A stretch of DNA of 64,000 nt from an uncultured Eubacteriales bacterium (GTDB taxonomy: Bacteria > Bacillota > Clostridia > Oscillospirales > Oscillospiraceae): assembly GCA_902465435.1 (NCBI GenBank), contig CABQNH010000001.1, positions 49,898 through 113,897 on the forward strand, written 5' to 3'. Of this stretch, positions 8,996 to 16,155 are shown piece after piece. Positions within the stretch are counted from its first letter, which is position 1. Every line of letters begins with the position of its first letter. The position numbers were made by a program, and so were the translations under genes. The notes under the pieces were generated by a model, which made no database searches, was not told where the DNA came from, and worked only from the letters and a program-made list of their open reading frames with translations.

Positions 8996-9547
8996 TTAAA
9001 ACGGCTCCGCGTGCAGCGGCTTTCCGTCCACGACCTCCACGCAGTAGCCCGTTCCCGGAAGCGGCATCCAGTCGTACCGCGTTCCACCGAACCACTTTGC
9101 AAGCGCCTCCGCGATCACGCCGCCATGCGTCACGACGAGCGCATCCTCTCCGGCGTCCAAAATCGGCTGCAGCCCCTGCATCGCGCGCGCTACGAATTCC
9201 TCTCCGCTTTCCCCGCCGGGGCAGCGGTTTTTCTGATTGTCTCCCTCGCACCAGCGGCGGAAGCTCGGCACGTCCTTCAGTTCCTCATAGCTGTGCATTT
9301 CAAATTCGCCGAAGTTCATCTCGCGAAGTGCCGGAATTGCCGTGTGCGGTACGTCGCCGCAGACAATGCGCAGCGTTTCCTCCGTGCGGATCATACCGCT
9401 TGTATAATAGGCGGCGACCTTGGGCGGCTTCGGGCGGGCGGCAAGCTGCGCGCGCCCCTCCGGCAGCAGCGGCACCTCCGTCCAGCCGTAATACAGCTTC
9501 CGGACATTGCCCTCCGTCCTTCCGTGCCGCAAAAGATAAAGCTTCAT
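8996..9547 (-). CDS. cobC: Histidine phosphatase, probable alpha-ribazole phosphatase
   Basis: 183 residues with the phosphohistidine motif LRHGRTEGN (residues 5-13) and the second catalytic block THGGVI. In family members with this context the enzyme removes phosphate from alpha-ribazole 5'-phosphate late in cobalamin assembly. Assignment to CobC rests on being the last gene of the cobT-cobU-cobS operon, 22 bases after the short cobU-like gene; by sequence alone it is a phosphoglycerate-mutase-like histidine phosphatase. Confidence 0.85.
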   Translation of the reverse strand: MKLYLLRHGRTEGNVRKLYYGWTEVPLLPEGRAQLAARPKPPKVAAYYTSGMIRTEETLRIVCGDVPHTAIPALREMNFGEFEMHSYEELKDVPSFRRWCEGDNQKNRCPGGESGEEFVARAMQGLQPILDAGEDALVVTHGGVIAEALAKWFGGTRYDWMPLPGTGYCVEVVDGKPLHAEPF

Positions 9548-9569
9548 TCGTCGTTCCCCTTTCGCCTGT

Positions 9570-9929
9570 CTATGGCTGTAATTGCTTCAAAAACTCCGGC
9601 AGGCCGCAGAAAATGCGTGCCACCACATCTGCCCGCGCAGCAAGCTGCTGCAAAAACGCGCCGTGACGCTCGCGCCACGCGCGCTCCTGCGCAGAAAGCG
9701 GCACAACACCGGAACCGATTTCGCGCGCGATCAAAACGGCATTTTCCCACATCGGCAAAAGCTCCGGCGTCTGCGCACGACGCGTATAGTCCTCTAAATG
9801 ATAGTAGCAGCGCTTCCCCGGAATCGGCTCGCCGCATGCAAGGTCGCAGAGCATATCCTCCGTCAGTCCATAGTGCGCCTTTGCCCACTGCAGCTTTCCC
9901 TGATACGCGCCTCCGAGAATCAATATCAT
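9570..9929 (-). CDS. Short CobU-like protein with altered P-loop
   Basis: 119 residues, clearly shorter than the neighbouring full CobU (177). The N-terminus ILILGGAYQGKLQWAK occupies the place of the CobU Walker A motif but has Leu where Ser/Thr should follow GK, so nucleotide binding may be weakened or changed. It also keeps a REIGSGVVPLS segment like the CobU guanylyltransferase core. ATG 9929 lies six bases after AGGAGG; ATG 9935 overlaps the cobS stop but touches the ribosome site. Function unknown: a degenerate paralogue, a partner of CobU, or a different kinase. Confidence 0.78.
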   Translation of the reverse strand: MILILGGAYQGKLQWAKAHYGLTEDMLCDLACGEPIPGKRCYYHLEDYTRRAQTPELLPMWENAVLIAREIGSGVVPLSAQERAWRERHGAFLQQLAARADVVARIFCGLPEFLKQLQP

Positions 9930-9931
9930 CG

Positions 9932-10675
9932 TCATCCTCCTAAAAGGCAAAGCGTCAAAAGTCCGAAAAGCTCCGAAAGGCTCAGCGCAAAGCCCGAAAT
10001 ATCGCCGGACATTCCACCGAGCTGACGCCTCCCATAGAAGGCAGCCAGCCAGTAAACCGCGCAGGCGACCAGTCCGGCCAGCGCGGATATTCCGCAGAGC
10101 GCCGCCGGAAGCAGCAGCGCGGCAAGTCCCAGAAGCACCGGCAGCACAAAACAGCCCGCGCCGACCGCGCGCACAGAGGCATACTGACTCGTATGCATCG
10201 GCCGAAGCGAGAGCACGGCCACAGCGGCGCAGGCACGGCTTACCACCGGGATCGCCGCAAGCGGCAGAAGCGGGAGCGTCGGCACAGAGAGAAATACGCT
10301 CCACTGGGCAAGCAGCAAAAGCGCCACGCATATCACGGAGAACGCGCCGCAATGCGAGTCCTTCAAAATGCGCTGCCGCTCCGGCAGATCCCGGCGAGAC
10401 AGCACCGCATCGCAGACATCCATGTAACCGTCCAAATGGAGAAAGCCGGTCAGAAGCCACGGCAGCGCGGCAAGCAGCAGCGCCCGCAAGGGCAGCGGCA
10501 CGCAAAAGCGCACAAGCGCATAGGCGGCAAGCGCCCAAATCGCGCCGACGACGATGCCCACCAGGGGCAGACACGCCGTCATATAGCCGCGTGCGCGCTC
10601 CTTCCAACGCTTCCACGGACAGGGGATCGCAAGAAACATACCCCATGCCATAAAGAAGCCGTAGATCCAATTCAT
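9932..10675 (-). CDS. cobS: Adenosylcobinamide-GDP ribazoletransferase
   Basis: Integral membrane enzyme of 247 residues joining AdoCbi-GDP and alpha-ribazole(-phosphate) to give cobalamin(-phosphate). Support: the conserved GFLHLDGYMDVCDAVLSRR motif (the DGxxDxxDA metal site), followed by RILKDSHCGAFSV, multiple hydrophobic helices, and the SGDISG motif near the end. ATG 10673-10675 overlaps the cobU stop by four bases, showing translational coupling. Confidence 0.95.
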   Translation of the reverse strand: MNWIYGFFMAWGMFLAIPCPWKRWKERARGYMTACLPLVGIVVGAIWALAAYALVRFCVPLPLRALLLAALPWLLTGFLHLDGYMDVCDAVLSRRDLPERQRILKDSHCGAFSVICVALLLLAQWSVFLSVPTLPLLPLAAIPVVSRACAAVAVLSLRPMHTSQYASVRAVGAGCFVLPVLLGLAALLLPAALCGISALAGLVACAVYWLAAFYGRRQLGGMSGDISGFALSLSELFGLLTLCLLGG

Positions 10676-11205
10676 TCTGCAAGTCTCCCCTTCCATAGAT
10701 GCGGTATACCGGCCGTGACCTCACAGACCGTGTCGAACTCCCGTGCGACCGTCCTGCAGACCTCGGCAAGGCTGCGCCGATAACGCTCCGTTCCGCTGTC
10801 ATAGCCGCCCGCGTCCCGCCATATATCGTCGCAGACGCAGACAAGGTTTTTTACCCGCGCAGAGAGCGTCAAAAGCGCCTGTGCCGTGCGCTCTCCCGCT
10901 CCGGTGTCTATTCTTCCGTCCGCGCCGAACATTTCGTTGGCCAAAAGCGCCGTTGCGCTGTCAAGCAGCACATTGGCATCCTGCGGCACACGCCCCGGCA
11001 CATACAGGGGCGCGCGACCGCACTCTATGGTTTCAAAGCCCCAGCTCGCGCGGTCGGAAAGGTGCTTTTCGATCCGAAGCCGATCCTCCGCATCCACCGG
11101 CTCCATGGTCGCCCAATAATACATTGGTCTGCCGAACCCGCGCACAAGCCGCTGCGCAAGCATACTCTTTCCGCTTTTGCTTCCGCCAATCAGCAGTATT
11201 TTCAT
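10672..11205 (-). CDS. cobU: Adenosylcobinamide kinase / AdoCbi-phosphate guanylyltransferase
   Basis: 177 residues, the family size. It phosphorylates adenosylcobinamide and then transfers GMP, making AdoCbi-GDP for CobS. Intact Walker A GGSKSGKS at 7-14; VCVCDDIW is the Walker B region. It overlaps cobT upstream and cobS downstream by four bases each. Confidence 0.95.
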   Translation of the reverse strand: MKILLIGGSKSGKSMLAQRLVRGFGRPMYYWATMEPVDAEDRLRIEKHLSDRASWGFETIECGRAPLYVPGRVPQDANVLLDSATALLANEMFGADGRIDTGAGERTAQALLTLSARVKNLVCVCDDIWRDAGGYDSGTERYRRSLAEVCRTVAREFDTVCEVTAGIPHLWKGRLAE

Positions 11206-12305
11206 CGTTTTTCCACCGTAAATGCATCAATTTTCCGGATTTCCTCCAGATAGCCGTCCTGAATCGCCGCCTCCGCAAAGGTCGCCATCCCGTTCATGAC
11301 GGCACAGGCGGCACGCATCACCTGAAACTGCAGAGGACAGCCGCTGCCCTCGCCCAGCCGCATATCCAGAAGCAGGCAGGGGCTGAGCGCCAGCTCGTCC
11401 GCCACAAGGCGGTAGCCCGGCTCGCAGGAGGCATGCGACAAGAACAGGACGTCCCGCACCCGGCTGCACAGCCGGACGGCGCACAGAGCGGCCACAATGG
11501 AAATCAAACCGTCCACAACAGCCGGAACGCGCAGCTTCGCACAGGCGAGAAACGCGCCGGTCATTGCCGCAAGATCCAGTCCCCCGACCTTGGCAAGGCA
11601 GTCCACGGGGTCTGCGGGATCCGGCTTGTGAAGTGCAAGTGCATCGCCAATGACGCGCAGCTTTTGGGAAAAGCCGTCGTCCGTCAGGCCGCCGCCGCGC
11701 CCCGTCACCGCGTTTACCGGCGCGCCCGTCAGCGCGCACAGCACGGCGGAGGAGGTCGTCGTATTGCCGATCCCCATTTCGCCGATGCCGATCGCCTGCA
11801 TGCCGTCGCGCTTTGCCTGCGCGGCCTGCTCCATGCCGACCGCCATCGCCTGCAGAACCTCCTGCCGCGTCATGGCAGGCTCCCGCGCAAGGTTTCCGGT
11901 CCCCGCGCGCACCCGGCGGGAAATCAGCGCCTCGCAGTGCGGCCTTTGCGCCATGCCGACGTCCACCACGCGTATCTCGTCGCCAAAGCTGCGCGCCATG
12001 GAGGACATTCCCGTCAGCCCCTTCGTCATATTCACCGCCTGCGAGCAGGTAACGGACTGCGGCGCGCAGGAAACCCCCTCGGCAACCACGCCGTTATCCG
12101 CGGCAAACACCAGAATGCAGCGGCGGTCGACCGCATTTTTCACCATTCCGGTAACGCCCGCGAGCCGTATTGCAATTTCTTCCAATTTGCCGAGACTGCC
12201 CGGCGGCTTGGCAAGCGCTGCCTGCCGCCTTTGCGCCGCGTCCATCGCGACTCGGTCCGCACCGGGGATTTCCCGCAGATATGCCTGCAACTGTTCCTGT
12301 GTCAT
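11202..12305 (-). CDS. cobT: Nicotinate-nucleotide--dimethylbenzimidazole phosphoribosyltransferase
   Basis: 367 residues. Makes alpha-ribazole 5'-phosphate from nicotinate mononucleotide and a lower-ligand base. Motifs: KPPGSLGKLEEIA near residue 33, FAADNGVVAEGVS, GIGEMGIGNTTTSSA, and the C-terminal LGEGSG that holds the catalytic Glu. ATG 12303-12305 is used because it overlaps the preceding gene's stop by four bases and an upstream extension lacks a ribosome site. Which benzimidazole is used cannot be read from sequence. Confidence 0.96.
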   Translation of the reverse strand: MTQEQLQAYLREIPGADRVAMDAAQRRQAALAKPPGSLGKLEEIAIRLAGVTGMVKNAVDRRCILVFAADNGVVAEGVSCAPQSVTCSQAVNMTKGLTGMSSMARSFGDEIRVVDVGMAQRPHCEALISRRVRAGTGNLAREPAMTRQEVLQAMAVGMEQAAQAKRDGMQAIGIGEMGIGNTTTSSAVLCALTGAPVNAVTGRGGGLTDDGFSQKLRVIGDALALHKPDPADPVDCLAKVGGLDLAAMTGAFLACAKLRVPAVVDGLISIVAALCAVRLCSRVRDVLFLSHASCEPGYRLVADELALSPCLLLDMRLGEGSGCPLQFQVMRAACAVMNGMATFAEAAIQDGYLEEIRKIDAFTVEKR

Positions 12306-13075
12306 GCCCGTTCCTCCCAATAGCCCTGCGCGCGAAGCCAATCGAGCGATGCGGCGCAGTTTAGATTCTCCAGCGTCAGCGTCGCGTCGGGACAGCGCGT
12401 CAAAATAGCGTCCAAAACGCGGCGCATCGGGATGCTGCCCTGCCCGAGCGGGTCGTGCAGATCCTCGCCTCCCGCGTTATTGTGCAGGTGAACGTGACGC
12501 AAATACGGCTGCATTGCGTCGATCCATGCAAGCGGCGGCGTTTCGCTGACGCAGGTATTTGCGTGGCCGACATCCAGACAAAGTCCCAGCCGCGGATCGC
12601 CCACCTCCTGAACGATGCGCACGAGCAGCTCCGGTGACGGCTCCATGACATTTTCCAGCGCGATCGTCAAATCCTGCGGCGCAGACTGCAAAAAGCCCCG
12701 CCAGAAAAGGACCGACTGCTCCACATACCACTGCGGCGCATACACATGCGGAAGGAAGCCGCCGTGCACCACAATGCGGACAATGCCCAGCGAACGGGCA
12801 AGCGCGATGGTCTGCCGGTATCGCCGCGCCGCAATTTCCCGCACCAGCGGATCCACGGCACAGGGGCAAAGCTCCGCAAAGGGCGCATGCAGCCACAGGC
12901 GCTCCACACCCTCGCGCCGCTCATCTGCACGCGCCAGCGCCGACGCGTCCTCCATGCACGGCGCATAGCAGAAGTCTGCAAGCTCCAGCCCAAGTCGATA
13001 TTTGCGTGCCAGCGCGGCGGCGGCGTCATCGATCGTGGAAAGATATAATTTTTCGGCAAGGCAGGTCGAATTCAT
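12302..13075 (-). CDS. TIM-barrel sugar-phosphate isomerase/epimerase-like protein
   Basis: 257 residues of the AP-endonuclease-2/xylose-isomerase-like TIM-barrel superfamily. Metal-ligand-like motifs in order: VVHGGF, ALENV, CLDVGHANT, HVHLHNN and the late TLENLN glutamate. First gene of the cobalamin operon, overlapping cobT by four bases. Its reaction is unknown; the fixed link to cobT suggests a role in corrinoid or lower-ligand metabolism, but that is inference. ATG 13073-13075 was chosen with GAGG nine bases upstream; ATG 13130-13132 is possible. Confidence 0.8.
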   Translation of the reverse strand: MNSTCLAEKLYLSTIDDAAAALARKYRLGLELADFCYAPCMEDASALARADERREGVERLWLHAPFAELCPCAVDPLVREIAARRYRQTIALARSLGIVRIVVHGGFLPHVYAPQWYVEQSVLFWRGFLQSAPQDLTIALENVMEPSPELLVRIVQEVGDPRLGLCLDVGHANTCVSETPPLAWIDAMQPYLRHVHLHNNAGGEDLHDPLGQGSIPMRRVLDAILTRCPDATLTLENLNCAASLDWLRAQGYWEERA

Positions 13076-13149
13076 CGAAAAATTCCTCGGCAAACGCGTT
13101 TTGCTCCGCGTTACGGCAAAGCAGGTTTCCATCCTTTTGATTTGCCCGT

Positions 13150-13155
13150 ATTATA
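13150..13155 (-). promoter_or_regulatory. Possible -10 box of the cobalamin operon
   Basis: Minus-strand TATAAT in GTGCTATAATACGGG, about 75 bases before the operon start. The -35 region is poor. No B12-box riboswitch is visible in the leader. Confidence 0.45.
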
Positions 13156-13311
13156 GCACATTCCCGTTCCGTTTTGTTGCCTTTTGCAAAAAATATCTCA
13201 GGCTGCGCGGATGAGCGCCGCAAGCGGCATAGGCAAAAAGCATCCGGCGCGTTTCAGCCGCATGGCATATCCGCGCGGCCAGCGCCATATGCTTTTGCAG
13301 GAGGGTTGTCT

Positions 13312-13842
13312 ATGAAAAAGCGCTTCTATCTTGCCTTCGCCGTCGCCGCCCTGCTCGGCACGGCGCAGCATTTTCTCTATGATCTTTTTCCGAATCCGCT
13401 CACGGCAATTTTTGCGCCGGTCAACGAAAGCGTCTGGGAGCATCTGAAGCTTCTGTTTTATCCGACGCTGCTTGCCGGGCTGTTTCTCTCCTGGCACGCG
13501 CCGCTGCGCCAGCGCGTCTGGGGCGCTATCCTGCTTGCCGCACTCGCCCAACCGCTTTTCCTATTGGCGCTTTATTACCCCCTGCGCGCCGGCTTCGGCG
13601 TGGAGAGCGTCGCCATCGACATCCTGCTCTACTATGCCGCCATGGCCTTCGGCGGCGTGCTTGCCGAGCGGCTCTGCCGGAGCGGCGTCAGCCACCGGCT
13701 GGCCGGGATCGCGACGATGCTGGCCGGTCTCTATGCGGTCTGCCTGCTGCTTTTCACCTTCGCCGCGCCGAATCTGCCGATTTTCCTTGAAAATCCGGGT
13801 GAAATTCAGGAAAAAGCGCTTGACTTTTTTATGGCAGCGTGA
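13312..13842 (+). CDS. DUF6512-like integral membrane protein
   Basis: 176 residues, about five hydrophobic segments. The PVNESVWEHLKLLFYP stretch after the first helix is characteristic of the small clostridial membrane family I know as DUF6512; no function is established. ATG 13312 follows AGGAGGG. It is a single plus-strand gene facing away from the cobalamin operon; the infC promoter overlaps its 3' end. Confidence 0.8.
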   Translation: MKKRFYLAFAVAALLGTAQHFLYDLFPNPLTAIFAPVNESVWEHLKLLFYPTLLAGLFLSWHAPLRQRVWGAILLAALAQPLFLLALYYPLRAGFGVESVAIDILLYYAAMAFGGVLAERLCRSGVSHRLAGIATMLAGLYAVCLLLFTFAAPNLPIFLENPGEIQEKALDFFMAA

Positions 13843-13848
13843 TAAAAT
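13820..13848 (+). promoter_or_regulatory. Promoter of infC-rpmI-rplT
   Basis: TTGACT (13820-13825), 17-base spacer, TAAAAT (13843-13848), overlapping the last codons of the preceding gene. The transcript would carry a leader of about 155 bases before infC. Confidence 0.8.
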
Positions 13849-13956
13849 GTTGAAGCTAAAAACAAAGAAGGAACGGTCACCCGTGCCTCACCTTTCGCCT
13901 CGGCAAAAAGGTTCATCATCGTGCGCCGCTGTTTTACGGCGGTCTTTGCGAGCGTT

Positions 13957-13983
13957 CGGGTGCTGTTTCGGCATCCGTTTTTT
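13957..13983 (+). terminator. Attenuator-like terminator in the infC leader
   Basis: Stem CGGGTGC / GCATCCG (13957-13963, 13971-13977) with a 7-base loop followed by TTTTTTG, 27 bases upstream of infC. A second GC hairpin with T-rich tail (about 13924-13946) precedes it. This arrangement matches ribosomal-protein leaders where L20 binding promotes early termination; L20 control is inference. Confidence 0.7.
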
Positions 13984-14009
13984 GTTATCTTTTATGGGAG
14001 GTGCTTACC

Positions 14010-14522
14010 ATCGGCAAATTAGATTACCAGCTCAACGAAGAAATTCGCGACAAGGAAATCCGTGTGATCGGCGCAGACGGCGCAATGCTCGGCATTATGG
14101 CCGCAGATACGGCGCTGAAGCTCGCTGAGGAGCAGGAGCTCGACCTCGTCAAGATTTCGCCCAATGCGGTTCCGCCGGTCTGCAAAATTATGGACTACGG
14201 CCGCTTCCGCTTCGACCAGATGAAGAAGGAAAAGGAAGCCAAAAAGAACCAGCGCGTGGTCGAGATCAAAGAGGTTCGTATGTCCCCTGGCATCGATACA
14301 AATGATTTCAATGTCAAGATGCGGAGCGCTATGAAGTTCCTCGCAGACGGCAATCGCGTCAAGGTGACGGTTCGATTCCGCGGTCGCGAGATGGCGCACA
14401 CCGATATCGGAGAGCAGCTTCTCATTCGCTTCGGCGAAGGATGCAGCGAGATCGCCGTGGTAGACAAGAAGCCCAAGCTCGACGGCAGACACATGATGAT
14501 GTTCCTGTCGCCGAAGAAATAA
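14010..14522 (+). CDS. infC: Translation initiation factor IF-3 (probable ATC start)
   Basis: 170 residues; binds the 30S subunit and checks the start codon. The N-terminal domain begins GKLDYQLNEEIRDKEIRVIG; the C-terminal domain has VEIKEVRMSPGIDTND and VTVRFRGREM. No ATG or usable GTG sits at the family N-terminus: the in-frame GTG at 14001 lies inside the ribosome site GGGAGGTG, while ATC at 14010 is seven bases after it. A rare start codon that IF-3 itself discriminates against is the classic infC autoregulation seen with AUU in E. coli. Confidence 0.94.
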   Translation: MGKLDYQLNEEIRDKEIRVIGADGAMLGIMAADTALKLAEEQELDLVKISPNAVPPVCKIMDYGRFRFDQMKKEKEAKKNQRVVEIKEVRMSPGIDTNDFNVKMRSAMKFLADGNRVKVTVRFRGREMAHTDIGEQLLIRFGEGCSEIAVVDKKPKLDGRHMMMFLSPKK

Positions 14523-14554
14523 TCAAGCAAACGATACGGAAGGAGTACACCAAT

Positions 14555-14752
14555 ATGCCTAAGCTGAAAACCCATAGCGGTGCCAAGAAGAGATTCAACC
14601 TGACCAAGACCGGTAAGGTGAAGAGAGCGCACGCATTCAAGAGCCATATCCTCACGAAGAAGGACACCAAGCGCGGCCGTCGTCTGAGAAGCACGACCTA
14701 CGCAGATGTCACCAACCAGGAAGCCATCAAGAAGATGATTCCTTACAAATAA
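14555..14752 (+). CDS. rpmI: Large ribosomal subunit protein bL35
   Basis: 65 residues, highly basic. Starts MPKLKTHSGAKKRF, the family signature, and ends IKKMIPYK. ATG 14555 follows AAGGAG. Second gene in the conserved infC-rpmI-rplT order. Confidence 0.98.
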   Translation: MPKLKTHSGAKKRFNLTKTGKVKRAHAFKSHILTKKDTKRGRRLRSTTYADVTNQEAIKKMIPYK

Positions 14753-14772
14753 TTCGGAGGAGGAAGTAACAA

Positions 14773-15126
14773 ATGGCAAGAGTAAAAGGCGCAATGATGA
14801 CGCGCAAGAGAAGAAACAAGACCCTGAAGCTTGCAAAGTCCTACTGGGGTTCCAAGTCGAAGCACTTTAAGATGGCCAAGCAGGCTGTCAAGAAGTCCGG
14901 CGTTTATGCATACATCGGCCGCAAGCAGAAGAAGAGAGATTTCCGCAGCCTGTGGATCACCCGTATTTCTGCCGCAGTCAAGCCCTATGGCCTCAACTAC
15001 AGCCGCTTCATGAACGGCCTCAAGAAGGCAAACGTCGAGCTGAACCGCAAGGCGCTGTCCGAAATGGCCATTAACGACGCCGAGGCCTTCAAGGCTGTCG
15101 TCGAGCTGGCAAAGAGCGCACTGTAA
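14773..15126 (+). CDS. rplT: Large ribosomal subunit protein bL20
   Basis: 117 residues, the normal length. Starts MARVKGAMMTRKRRNKTLKLAKSY-like and contains AYIGRKQKKRDFRSLWI and YGLNYSRFMNGLKKA. Essential early in 50S assembly and, in Firmicutes, the likely autoregulator of this operon through the leader at 13855-14009. Ribosome site GGAGGAGG is just upstream. Confidence 0.98.
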   Translation: MARVKGAMMTRKRRNKTLKLAKSYWGSKSKHFKMAKQAVKKSGVYAYIGRKQKKRDFRSLWITRISAAVKPYGLNYSRFMNGLKKANVELNRKALSEMAINDAEAFKAVVELAKSAL

Positions 15127-15180
15127 TTTTTCCCAAACCCGCTTCCGCACGCGCCGCTTCGGCGGTGCCGCTGGAAGGCT

Positions 15181-15432
15181 ATCAAGAAAGTTCGGAATAC
15201 GAGTAACTCGCGCCCGTTGGCGTACATAAGTACGGTAGGGCGCGGGTTCCGAAGTAAGTCAAAATAATATATTTTATCAACTTTTTAAACCGTATTTGTT
15301 TGAAATTTTTCAAAAAACAGAATAGATGCGTTTCGCAAAGAAATCGCCAAAAATGTTTTCTCATTTTGACGGTTACGGACTTTATTGACAGCCTGAGCTG
15401 CCTCCCGGGATGGAAACCATCCCGGGAGGCAG
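15181..15432 (-). repeat. Hairpin-box interspersed repeat, copy A
   Basis: Lies between rplT and the YoaK gene in reverse orientation to copy B. From its hairpin (15398-15432) it reads, on the minus strand, the conserved box (15363-15394), an AT-rich core, then an 84-base block (15181-15264) matching copy B 25071-25154 with six differences. That block can fold: outer TTCGGAA / TTCCGAA and inner AAC-CGCGCCC / GGGCGCGAGTT arms. Unlike copies B and C, the hairpin is found on one side only. Confidence 0.85.
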
Positions 15433-15440
15433 TCTTTTTA
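15398..15440 (+). terminator. Terminator after rplT
   Basis: Perfect 16-base stem (15398-15413 with 15417-15432), loop AAA, followed by TCTTTTTATT. It closes the infC operon on the plus strand and, being symmetric, can also stop the converging YoaK transcript. It is also the hairpin attached to repeat copy A. Confidence 0.92.
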
Positions 15441-15462
15441 TTCTTATTCCCCGTTTGGGCAG

Positions 15463-16155
15463 CTATTTCTTCCGATTCTTTCTCTTTTGGGCATGCTTAT
15501 GGACAAACATCATAAAGAAGCTTACCGACAGCAGGAGGCAGGAGTACCAAATCGACCGAACGCCGATCCGCCGCGTGACATAGGTGCCAAGACCCGCGCC
15601 GACGGCAAACAGGCCGATCACGCTGAAATAAGTCATTGCCTTGCGCAAAATGGCGCGGTCACGCTTGTATAGATAGGCACAGAGTGCCTCCATCCCGCTG
15701 CGCATATTACCGATGCACATCGTACTGGCATAGGCGTGCCCATGCACCTTATGAAAGGCCTGCACCTGAAGCGCGCAGACAAAGGAAACCAACGCGTTGG
15801 CAACGGCATCCAACTCATGTCCCAAAAAGCCGACGATCAGCAGCAGAACAATTTCCACAAGCAGAACAATTTGCCGCCAGTGAATTTTTTCGCAGTAGCG
15901 GTACCGGAAATGCACGGCCTCCGCCACGGCGGTTCCGAGCAGGAAGGCCAAAACCGGAACAAGATAGCGCAGTCCCAGCGCCCATTCGCCGGCAATCAGA
16001 TGCGAGCTGAGCAGCACGATGTTTCCGGTCTGTGCATTGGCAAAGACACGCCCTCGAACGCAATAGGTATAGGCATCCTGAAAGCCGCCGGAGAGAATAA
16101 TGCAGGCCGCCGCGCGCAGCGTATCGGACATTTGGAAGTGTTCATCGTGATGCAT
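15463..16155 (-). CDS. YoaK-family (DUF1275) membrane protein
   Basis: 230 residues with about six membrane segments. Contains SGGFQDAYTYCVRGRVFANAQTGNIVL, whose NAQTGN motif marks DUF1275. Function unproven; members are suggested small-molecule transporters. ATG 16153-16155 is preceded by AAGGA; the upstream in-frame TTG is less likely. Overlaps the MATE gene by 14 bases, indicating one transcript. Confidence 0.88.
   Translation of the reverse strand: MHHDEHFQMSDTLRAAACIILSGGFQDAYTYCVRGRVFANAQTGNIVLLSSHLIAGEWALGLRYLVPVLAFLLGTAVAEAVHFRYRYCEKIHWRQIVLLVEIVLLLIVGFLGHELDAVANALVSFVCALQVQAFHKVHGHAYASTMCIGNMRSGMEALCAYLYKRDRAILRKAMTYFSVIGLFAVGAGLGTYVTRRIGVRSIWYSCLLLSVSFFMMFVHKHAQKRKNRKK

Noticed and set aside
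8234..9943. 569-residue plus-strand frame across ppaC and cobC
   Set aside because: Crosses two well-supported minus-strand genes and has no domain.
13076..13311. Cobalamin riboswitch upstream of the cob operon
   Set aside because: No B12 box or characteristic conserved core is visible.
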